Shown here piece by piece: positions 56,001 through 64,000 of a stretch of 64,000 bases of DNA (its first letter is position 1; every line of letters begins with the position of its first letter). Source of the stretch: Zingiber officinale (lineage: Eukaryota > Streptophyta > Magnoliopsida > Zingiberales > Zingiberaceae); the NCBI RefSeq assembly GCF_018446385.1, contig NC_055996.1, positions 125,833,750-125,897,749 of the forward strand, read 5' to 3'. The position numbers and the translations under genes were made by a program. The notes under the pieces are model-generated. The model worked only from the letters and a program-made list of their open reading frames with translations. It did no database searches and had not been told where the DNA came from.

Positions 56001-57374
56001 TAAAGTACAATAGTAATAAAATCAAGTTACTGACAACAATAGAATTAACAGTCGTTCGTCAATTGTTGGAGTAGCATTTGGGCATTATCGAATCGTTCTG
56101 AAGTAGCGCACAAGAGATGAAGTAGTTTTGAATGATGTCTGAATATCTCTCTACGAAGTTGTTGGTCAAACCCCATTTTATAGCCGAGCTAGAGCTGATC
56201 GAGTTCCATTGATCTTGAGATTATTCTTTGACTCGACGCTGATCGGTCGATCGATCCACCTTGATCGGTCGACTGAACCTTCTACATCTGCCCAGCTTCC
56301 CATCTAGATGCTACCTCTTTGGATAAATCCTTCATCCGGTTGATCAATCCTGCCATTCAGTCGACTGATCCTTCTATTCTAGCTGTCTTATCTGGTCCGA
56401 TCAACTCGGTCTAATCAAGTCGTTGCTTATCCACTGTTCGGTCGACTGAACTCGAGGTTCGGTCAATCAATCCCTTGGTCGAACTCGATTAAGTCGTTGC
56501 TTATCTGATCTTTTTGCTTGAGGGTTTGGTCAATCGATCATGACGTTTGATCAACCGAACAAGCTAAAATTCTAACCTACAAAGTGTTAGTATTGCTACA
56601 AAATAGAGTTAGAATAAAAGGCAAACAACATGTAAAGATAATTTTTGGCAGTCTTCGAGTTGTCCAGTCCTGACTTTGAGTTTCGCTGAAACTTAAGGTC
56701 TGACTGACGCCTACTGTTCCCTCTTCAGGGAACGTATCCCCACCTACTCCTCTCAAGAGAGTTTATTTTTTGCTAGACCGGTCCTTCAGATTGTCTGGAC
56801 TTTTGCTCAGCATCCGAGACTTCAGGACTTTTCTGCTGGATGTTCGATTCCTGACCCGTCCAATCTTTCACTTGGTGTCCACGATCCCCAGGATTTTCAC
56901 CTAGAGTCCTCGACTCTAGGATTTCACCTACCGTCCTCGACCTGCTAAGACTTTACCCAGTCCCCCAGACTAGAACTTTGTTACCTAACTACAGTTAGGA
57001 CTTTTCATAACCTAGGGTTACCACCCCCTAGGACCTAAGGTTACTTCCCCCTAGGGTTTTCCACCTGTCTATCCACTAGGACTTTTGCCTAAGAACACTT
57101 AAGACTTTCCTGTAAACTCAGTCACACGTGTTAGATTACAAGACATCTTAACTTTTGAACCCTTTGCCATAATAAAAACTCATGTTCAATCGTTTGGTGC
57201 TCCCTGAACCAATATGTCTAAGTCATAAATTAATATAATATTATTATACCAATCTTATTTTACAGGCTAAATATTTTTATTTTAGACTAACACATTTTAC
57301 AGGATAAAGAAAGCACAAAAGGCCTCAAGTGGATAGTATTGAGGCACCTTCTAGGTGACTGAAGGCGCCTTGAG
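53001..57374. mobile_element. mosaic of copia-type LTR fragments
   Basis: 53010-53395 shares wording with the LTR at 6269-7642 (aggaagtcc, gaggatgcgtcctagttgag, caataggcgtc). Related sequence returns inverted at 56650-56960. 53400-55850 reads on the minus strand like a long copia LTR whose 5' end is near 55850 (TTAGAGTGTATACTAAAAGTC). Two hairpin-forming segments lie at 54374-54396 and 54856-54886. 56210-56540 is rich in gatcggtcgac/gtcgatcaa words. No intact gene; individual LTR limits were not fixed. Confidence 0.4.
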
Positions 57375-57626
57375 TAGAGTCGTCAATATGGGTTGGGCCC
57401 GTCGGGTTGGCCCGCCCCACCAAACCAATTAAGTGGGTTGGGTTGGAATTTTATCAACCCAAGTCCGTTGTAGGCCAAACTGCCTAGGCCCACGACTCGT
57501 GCAGGTCGGCCCACGACAAGCTTGGGTTGGCCCGCGGGTTGAGAAACACATGTTCATGGATGTGGAGAAGGACACGATATGATTTAAGATATGAAAGTTT
57601 TCCTAGCTTGCTGTCGACTTTATTGA

Positions 57627-57842
57627 TCATGAGATTGAAGTCATAGATGGCTGAATCTTTTTCAGCTTGAAGCCTTGAAGCATTGAAATTTGCTTTTGCT
57701 GGTCAACAACTATCAACTCTTGCATAGCCCACAATTCATCTATCTCACCCTTCGCTGCTTTGATCTTCCTAATTATCTCTCGCAAACCATCAATCTCTTC
57801 TTCAAGCAACGTTTTCTGTGAATTTATCTCAAGCTGTAATTT
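57627..57842 (-). pseudogene. coiled-coil gene fragment
   Basis: Open minus-strand frame rich in Leu, Glu, Lys and Ile in heptad-like spacing (LLEEEIDGLREIIRKIKAAK, ELWAMQELIVVDQQKQIS), ending in a stop at 57627-57629. It continues rightward as NEKLQLEINSQKT until the SINE cuts it. I do not recognise the parent gene. It has no start of its own. Confidence 0.45.
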
Positions 57843-57859
57843 TTCATTATCCTTTTAAA

Positions 57860-58051
57860 AAAAAAAGGTAGATCCGCTACCTTAGCGGCCCCCTAGTGCC
57901 GGCCCCACGAATATGGAGGGAGGTTCATGCAGGTACACAGACCATAGGCGCATGGCGGGGTAAACCCCAGGTCGTCAGTTCCTGAGAATCGACCCCTGGT
58001 CATTACGCGAGAGATACCATGCGCCCACCGTCTGCGCTACGCCCTGGGGGC
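57860..58051 (-). mobile_element. tRNA-derived SINE with 17-bp TSD
   Basis: Perfect duplication TTCATTATCCTTTTAAA at 57843-57859 and 58052-58068. The minus strand starts CCCCAGGGCGTAGCGCAGAC (A-box-like TAGCGCAGACGGTGG) and has a B-box-like GGGGTCGATTCTC about 40 bp later. It ends GCGGATCTACC with an oligo-T tail. It is about 190 bp and inserted in the coiled-coil fragment. Confidence 0.82.
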
Positions 58052-58068
58052 TTCATTATCCTTTTAAA

Positions 58069-58261
58069 TTGTGCAAAAAGGCGGGTCCCGCCGCCCAGTG
58101 GCCCCCTAGGCCTGGCCCCACAGGGATCCTAGGAGGAGGTAAATCAGCGGTGAATGCTGGCCCGGGTAAAGCGTGGTGTCTCCGGAATTTAACACAGCCG
58201 GCCCAGATTATTCATCCAGTGCGCGTCCGTGGATTGCATATCAAGTTGTAGAAGCTTGCCG
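58069..58261 (-). mobile_element. SINE-related segment
   Basis: Minus strand ends GGGGGCCACTGGGCGGCGGG and ACCCGCCTTTTT. Its 3' half (ctcctcctaggatccctgtg, ggggccaggcctagggggcc) parallels the 3' halves of the SINEs at 57860 and 63415. Promoter boxes are not clear and no separate duplication was found. Confidence 0.45.
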
Positions 58262-58429
58262 AAGATATGAAAGTTTTTTTTATTTATTTTTAAAAAATTT
58301 TATAGGACCGCGGGTTGGCCTGTCAAACCCGCAACCCGTCTTCGATTGGGTTGGGTTGGAGGTTTCCCAACCTGCCAAGTTGATGGGTCGGCCCACCCCA
58401 CTCTTCCAAATGGTTGGCCCATCACGAGA

Positions 58430-58462
58430 CCACTACTCTCTATGAGGAGAAGAGAGTAGTGG
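58430..58462. other. perfect 12-bp stem hairpin
   Basis: CCACTACTCTCT (58430-58441), 9-nt loop, AGAGAGTAGTGG (58451-58462). It sits at the right edge of the MITE-like region and could be an element end or a footprint. Confidence 0.6.
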
Positions 58463-58621
58463 TTTTATTCTTTGAGAGAAAACTCTAATTTAATTAGGGT
58501 TTGTTCTCATCCTCTTCTCCCTCTCCCTCTCTCTAGCCATCGCCCAACCTCTTGCGGCTCAAGAGTTACCGTCGGCCATCTCCAGCCACCAAATCCTGTG
58601 CCGATGAAGTTAGTGTCAACG

Positions 58622-58726
58622 AATTCGATGCCGATAAATTTGGTAATGACAAATTCTGTACCGACGAATTCAATGCTAATAATTTCGGTACTAACGAATT
58701 CAGTGTTGACAATTTTGATCCCACAC
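58622..58726 (+). repeat. 15-bp minisatellite, 7 copies
   Basis: Units start aattcgatgccgata, aatttggtaatgaca, aattctgtaccgacg, aattcaatgctaata, atttcggtactaacg, aattcagtgttgaca and attttgatcc. As the length is a multiple of three, one frame reads F-x-x-D/N-x pentapeptides (FDADK, FGNDK, FCTDE, FNANN, FGTNE, FSVDN) within an open frame 58552-58740. No gene context supports expression. Confidence 0.8.
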
Positions 58727-58939
58727 CACCCACCAAATAGTCTTGTGGGAGTTCTCTCGGATTGCTTCATCTTCACTCTTTGCTAGTACCGATCGGAGAT
58801 GAATGACTCATGGCTTTGTGAAGCCGTCTCAACGACAACTCGGCATGGATACAAATAGAGGCCAACTCCGTTAGATTTTCTAGTTGATGTCCTTTTCACT
58901 TCGCATCATTCGTCAGGTATACCTAGAGTAAAAGTTATT

Positions 58940-59840
58940 TTAGGAAATTTTATTTTATGATCATGTCTACATAAGATGTATCCTTGTATGCGTGTGGTAC
59001 ATGTGCTGTAATAATTAGAAATTATTATTTTATCTTACGATGTATATGTTTATGAAACGTATTTTAACACGCAACCACATCGGGCATTACCTAACATAGT
59101 GAATGGTTGGTTGTTTGTTGAATTAAGTCTTGCTCGACCATTGAAATGATGAACACCATCACTGTTTAAAACTATGATGCATTTTAGAATGATAAAGTGG
59201 AGAGACATTCAATTGATTCATAACTTCAATCCACATCCTAATTACTTGTAGATATTAATGTCACTTGAGAGAAGATAGATGTTGGAGAGATGTCCAATAG
59301 TGAGGAGATTGTTAAACTAATAGAGTCTAGCGATGAAGACTTAAAAACTGTTAAAGTTTATGATTTAGATTGTAATGATGATTAAATATTAGCATTATTG
59401 TTTATCAAGTTACGATTTCATCTTATTTTTTTGCATATATCATCATGTTAGTAATAAAATTATACGATTGTAATGTTATTTTACATATATTATCATGTCA
59501 GATCAAGTAGTCGTAGCCCATGGCCATACAATGCTGAGAGTTGTTGGATTGTTGTAATTATTTTTATTATTAGTAATTCAAATTCATATATGACTTTATT
59601 TATAACATATTTCTTATACCTTAATTTTTTTTATATATTTTTATTCTAAATGGACATTAAATAGCGACATACATAAGTAAACAATTTAAAGAGTGAGTCT
59701 GCGCTTCTAATACTACATAGAGACATGTAGTTCAGGAGATGAAGGATCTCTATTATATTTCTAATAAGTAAATTGAATATATTTGGTATTGTATTATAAA
59801 TTTATCCTTTAGTATACTAAATTTTTAACTTATTATTGTA
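58940..59840. other. left interior of the CACTA-type element, no gene assigned
   Basis: AT-rich. A short acidic reading stretch (about 59290-59385, EEIVKLIESSDEDLKTVKVYD) could be an upstream transposase exon. The element's left terminus was not found. Confidence 0.3.
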
Positions 59841-59841
59841 G

Positions 59842-62800
59842 AAAAAATATACCTAAGAGGCACAGCACGAAGTTCAATTTATAGAAACTTGGAATATTTA
59901 TTGTGCAAGACTATACAAAGACCTCCTATACAATTTGAGAAAGAAAGGCATGAGGCCATCACATGTCTCAGAAAAGATCTGGTTGCATGGACTGCCACCT
60001 AGGTTGCAAATAGGTAGAGGTCAAATTCTATAGCTGCTCAATCAAATAGGAATACAAAGTTCGTTGGCCATACTTTTAGATCCAAGTCTATTGTAGAGTA
60101 TGTCATCGATTTGGTGAATTTAATTTAAAATTATATAAGCAAATTTTAATTTATTATCAAATTTGTATAAATTTGATGTTATTTTTTTTCTATATGCAGG
60201 AATGTACTCTATAGAGACCTCCAAGTTGTTGGGAGATATTTAATAAAACTCACAAGAAAAATGATGACACATTTATCGATTCTCGATCTTTGGACATAGA
60301 CATAAGAATATTAACTTTATTATATATAACTATTAACAATGATTAGCTTTGGTAATTATGTACCATATATTAATCATATACTTTTCTTCACACTAGAGGA
60401 AATGACTAATAGAGTGACCTAGATATCTACACCACCAGTAGAGGGAGGGGAGTCACATTGTAACGACCCGCCTTCTACTGGCTAGGCTGTAAGGCCGGAC
60501 CATCACATTATGCTGTGCTAAACTATATCCATGACCATCACTAAGGCTAGGTGCGGAAAACTGGATTAATATAAAACCTTTGCTAAACTGATACCATTTC
60601 TTTATTCTACATGTGCTAAGGGATGCAATCTAAGGTATACATGGCATATCCTGCATCCCCTATGGTCAAGGAACTGAATTACAAGGGTTCCTGGTCGAAA
60701 CCTTACTTCCCAATCGATCCAGATTGAACTCAATCGATTGCAAGCTGTTGAATCGATCCATGGATTGATTCAGATTGCTACTGTGCTCGGGGTAATATTC
60801 TGGATCGATCGGTTGATCGATCCAGACTGGCCAATCGATCCAGTGATCGATTCCGGAGCTCTCTGTTCGCGGGAGCGATTTCCCGATCGATCGAACGATC
60901 GATCCCCAAACTCTCTGTTCACGATAGAATGTGACTGGATCGATCGGCTGATCGATCCAGGAGCTTATTGTTCGCGACAAAATGCGACTGGATCGATCGG
61001 CTAATCGATCCAGAAGCTTACTGTTCACGGAACCAGGCTCCCAATCGATCCACTGATCGATTGAGGGCCCCCAATCGATCCACTGATCGATTGGGGTTTC
61101 TGATTTTGCAACAAACTCTGATTTTAGCACTGTCTCGTGCCAAGCTCACATACACAAGTTCTAAAATAACTGGAAAACATTCTAATCGCAAACAACTAAC
61201 ATTCTAAACATGGTTACTAACAAGCTTAGCAGATTTTCTATAATTTCATGCATTTAGATAACTAAATAAGCAAAGAGTAACACGATAAGAAACATTAAGT
61301 TCTTAAATGTTCTAGTTCTTCCAAGGTCTTTATTCCAGGTTCTTTCCACACACATCTTCATCGCATTGACCTCCAACCTCAGCTAGTCCATCTTTCCTTT
61401 ACCTTTATCTGCAGTATAAGGAAAAGAGTATCTGTAAGCTTGAGAGCTTAGTAAGAAACCATCTACCTCACTAAAACATGCATACGATGCAATTTATGTT
61501 TTTAAAACATGCTATTTGAAATGTATACTGAACATGTAAAAGCATAGCATGGCATACAAACAAACTAGTCATGGCAACAATTGCTAACATAAACTATCAT
61601 ATTTTATCCATAGAAAACCAAACTGATACAAACAAACTGAACTGAGCTAATTCTAAACTAATGCTAAAGCTGTACTGAATTCACATAACTATTTGTGGAT
61701 TTTTGAAAACTATTTTAATAAATAGATTAAAATACATAATCATGCTGCTGATGGGCCCGGCAACTGTACTTGCTGTGCGCGCATCCCTAACTAGACCCGG
61801 GTTTACAAATCCCGAATTTAGTAGGGTTTACTAGGTTATCTAAACCTAGGGACGACTGTGGGAGCCCAACCCAATGGATATATAATCCAGTACAGTGCCA
61901 CTGCTAAAATAAAATACTGATTATAGCTGAGTTCTTCTTATATTGCTATTTCTAGGTTATCTGAACCTAGAGCTAGGTTATCTGAACCTAGAGGCGACTG
62001 TGGGAGCCCACCCATTGGACCGTAGTCCCATAAAACTGTAATAAAACTGGACATGCTATAAAAATACTTCTATTGCATTTACTGAGCTATTAAAATGCCT
62101 AAGTTGCATTTTAAATGAGCTGCACCTACTATCGAGCACTTGGTGTGCGCTATTGCTCACCCTATGTGCCCAAAAATCCATATACTACTAAACTAAAACA
62201 TGAAATCATACGAGAACTACTTATACTGCAGGTGAGGGGTTTCTTACATCCTGCGCTAGATCTCCTTACGATCTGATCGCTAGATTTCCGGTGGAGAAGA
62301 TCCCTTCGTCGATCTCCTCGCGTCTACGTGTTCTTCTCGCGGAGAGGAGCGCCCTCGTGCCGGAGTTGTCGCCGGAAGGTGCTCCTATGGCCCTTTGGAC
62401 GGAACCCTAGGTTCCTTGGACTTGGTGCGCCGAGAGAGTGAGGGAGAGGGGTCGGCGGATGTGTGAGGGTTTGAGGAGAAAGAATCCCGATCAAAATAAT
62501 AACTCCTCACTTAAAATCCCTATTTATATTAAGTGGGTAATTCGGCCCAACTCAAATATAAATATAATTGTTCCCCTTTCCTTTCAGCACGGCCCTGCTG
62601 GGTTCACTTGGTTACTAGAGTTCACCTTAAGTCATAGAACCCAATAGGTCTCGGGTTCAATTCTCGCGTAGGCTATTCTACGATTCTATTTATTTTTGCT
62701 ACTTCTGCTATTCTAAAAATTCTGTAAAAATATCCTAACATTCCAGAAAAATACTAGGATATTTATAAAAGTATTTCAAGAATTTTCGGGCGTTACACAC

Positions 62801-63118
62801 ATGCTCTATCCATCGAGGTGATAAATGACATTTATTATGATATTGTCGGTGAAAGAACAAAGAACTCCACAATCTATGACCTTGACTCTTAAGTCAAAGA
62901 GACATTTGATTGATTGAGGATGCTTAGGGGCCATCCTAGCTTTTCTTCTATCGAGTTGTAATCACTAAGACAAGAAAATCAAGAACTGAAGGATTAAGTG
63001 GCAATAGTGGAGCAGAGGATGGCCGATCGGGAAGCGAGAGATGATGTTGTCTTGGCCAAGATGCGAGCAATTGCTCAATTTATCCAATCACAACATTATT
63101 TTGAGTCACAGAAGACTT
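59842..63118 (+). pseudogene. Transposase_24-like (Ptta/En/Spm) gene, split by a solo LTR
   Basis: An exon after the acceptor TTATTGTAG reads EKERHEAITCLRKDLVAW, then AAQSNRNTKFVGHTFRSKS, matching the K-N/R-N-R...HTGGSKS core of the plant Ptta/En/Spm transposase family. After an intron (acceptor TATATGCAG, about 60200) comes EIFNKTHKKNDDTFIDSRS, the family's K-T-H-KK-DGTF-D motif. A third exon (about 60401) reads EEMTNRV and runs to the LTR at 60459. Beyond the LTR (62803) the frame resumes with VINDIYYDIVGERTKN and IYDLDS (family: IYY.VVGG..K.RVYGLGS), then a glutamine/methionine-rich coiled coil (EQRMADREARDD) to about 63118. Several stops make it dead. These genes ride in CACTA-type elements. 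Confidence 0.75.
60459..62797 (-). mobile_element. solo LTR, 2339 bp, 5-bp TSD
   Basis: Ends TGTAACGACCCG and CGGGCGTTACA, flanked by the perfect duplication CACAT (60454-60458 and 62798-62802). Removing it rejoins the transposase frame. Orientation is inferred as minus from a TATA-like complement of CCCTATTTATATT (62518-62530) followed on that strand by a GC-rich leader and a possible donor. Its left part (60700-61090) is packed with ATCGAT/GATCGATC palindromes. TGTAACG ends and size suggest a Ty3/gypsy chromovirus LTR, but no internal domain confirms it. Confidence 0.9.
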
Positions 63119-63414
63119 AAGACCCACAAGATCTTATTGAGTAACATCTTTATAAGATATGTTCAACTACAACTTAGTTGTTTTATCACTTATAAAATAT
63201 GCAAAATATATTTATTCAATTTTGATGTTATAATATGTTTATCTCTAATTGTATTACATTTCCTTAGGATAATTCATCGGTCTATATATTACTTTGTCAT
63301 TATTAATTTTTGAATCAATTTGCTTTGCATGATTTTGATAATAATCTATCATAGTTTACTTTCTACATGATTTGATAGTACTATCTTATATGATTCTATT
63401 TGGATGTGTTTGTA

Positions 63415-63620
63415 TGTCGCAAAAGGCGATTCACTCGCTCTAGTGCCCCTGTTAATCCGTCCCTAGGCCAATACGGAGGAGGTAGATCATGGGTGACTAC
63501 TAGCCATTAGTACAGGTGGCCAAGGCATGGGGGAAGCCATACTCGGACATGTCGAGTTTTGACCCCAAGATTTCATGTGGCAATACCCTATGTCTTAACC
63601 ATCGTACCGCCCCAAGAGGA
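63415..63620 (-). mobile_element. SINE with 19-bp imperfect TSD
   Basis: CTATTTGGATGTGTTTGTA (63396-63414) and CTATTTGAATGTTTTTGTA (63621-63639) match at 17 of 19 positions. The minus strand starts CTTGGGGCGGTACGATGG with GGTTAAGAC and a B-box-like GGGGTCAAAACTCGA, and ends GAATCGCCTTTTGCGAC. It lies inside the CACTA-type element. Confidence 0.78.
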
Positions 63621-63909
63621 CTATTTGAATGTTTTTGTAGTAGATTATGGACACAGTCTGTATGCCTTTAAATTTGTGTATTATTATTGGATAGTTATTG
63701 TGTTAGTTTGTATGGATTTGAATAGTAGATTTGATTGTTTGTACATGGATTTGTAATGAGTTTATGAATATATAATTTAATAAATTAGTTGTTTGTGTAT
63801 AGATTGGGAATGCTTGTTATAATGTAATGGAATGTAAACATGGCTTGTAATGATTTGTATTTATATAAAAATGTAAACAGGATAATTATAAATTTAAAGC
63901 ATAATATGT

Positions 63910-64000
63910 TAAAAAAATTACAATTTATCGATGGAATTAAAGGTTCCGTCAGTAATTATCGATGAAATTTATATTTCTGTCCGTAATTATTGTAAATAGA
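63910..64000. repeat. CACTA-type subterminal repeats
   Basis: Alternating tcgatggaat/ttccgtcagtaat and tcgatgaaat/ttctgtccgtaat words, the style of repeats found inside CACTA ends. The element therefore runs off the right edge of the window. Confidence 0.5.

Larger units (their letters stand above)
57602..58261 (-). mobile_element. 660-bp insertion flanked by a 16-bp direct repeat
   Basis: AAGATATGAAAGTTTT stands at 57586-57601 and again at 58262-58277. The enclosed DNA is a coiled-coil gene fragment, a complete SINE and a second SINE-like segment. A duplication this long suggests target-primed (LINE-type) insertion, but no poly-A tail is seen. Confidence 0.55.
57375..58434. mobile_element. 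probable hAT-like MITE carrying a 660-bp insertion
   Basis: The left end TAGAGTCGTCAATATGGGTT and the right part (GGGTTGGGTTGG ... TGGCCCATCACGAGACCACTA) are made of GGGTTGG/CCAACCC words. They are roughly inverted copies of each other, as in MITEs of this class. No target duplication was found. The middle is interrupted at 57602. Confidence 0.4.

Noticed and set aside
57980..58051. Possible tRNA gene on the minus strand
   Set aside because: A- and B-box-like sequences are present but no cloverleaf, and the unit has a 17-bp duplication and T-tail, so it is a SINE head.
58069..58260. 60-residue plus-strand frame starting at 58069
   Set aside because: It lies in the SINE-like segment and has no homology that I recognise.
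60666..61130. 154-residue minus-strand frame with repeated IDQWIDW words
   Set aside because: Produced by the GATCGATC-type palindrome ladder inside a solo LTR, not a repeat protein gene.

Overview
This is a plant nuclear genome window, most likely from a monocot. It has spliced genes, 5-bp duplications around LTR elements, tRNA-derived SINEs and nested Ty3/gypsy, Ty1/copia, hAT and CACTA elements. A GC-rich intronless zinc-finger gene beside AT-rich intergenic DNA fits a monocot; a Zingiberales species is my guess only, at low confidence. All calls come from reading the sequence and recognising motifs; no database was searched.

Only two host genes are well supported. At 14.5-16.7 kb, plus strand, is a four-exon BEL1-like TALE homeodomain gene of the ATH1 type (579 residues). 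At 19.0-20.1 kb, plus strand, is an intronless arginine-rich tandem CCCH zinc-finger gene (346 residues), with a GA/poly-G tract directly before its ATG and a 95-bp tandem duplication upstream. They are the gene island of the window.

Left of the island (1-10.8 kb) are copia fragments with LTRs, degenerate minisatellites, a 405-bp hAT-type MITE with an exact 8-bp target duplication, a decayed copia pol and a SINE.

Right of the island (20.9-46.5 kb) is a Russian-doll block. Outer element A is an old minus-strand Ty3/gypsy element of Tat-like organisation (20876-46544). Its gag is split by element B (28592-42883), a younger relative in the same orientation with two 851-bp LTRs, about 20 mismatches between them and a perfect 5-bp target duplication. 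A also carries a 656-bp TRIM in its integrase and a hAT transposase copy in its gag. B carries a 2564-bp CACTA deletion derivative. Both A and B have an extra gene on the opposite strand between pol and the 3' LTR. It has introns, encodes a gypsy-type 'transposase_28'-like N-terminus and a coiled-coil C-terminus, and in B it seems to have its own TATA promoter. Each element also has tandem-repeat arrays between that gene and integrase.

From 46.5 to 58.9 kb there is AT-rich DNA without genes, a minus-strand copia RNase H remnant, LTR mosaics, a 660-bp insertion carrying a coiled-coil gene fragment and SINEs. From about 59 kb to the end lies a decayed CACTA/En-Spm type element with a Transposase_24-like gene. 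That gene is split by a 2.34-kb solo LTR with a perfect 5-bp duplication and is followed by another SINE.
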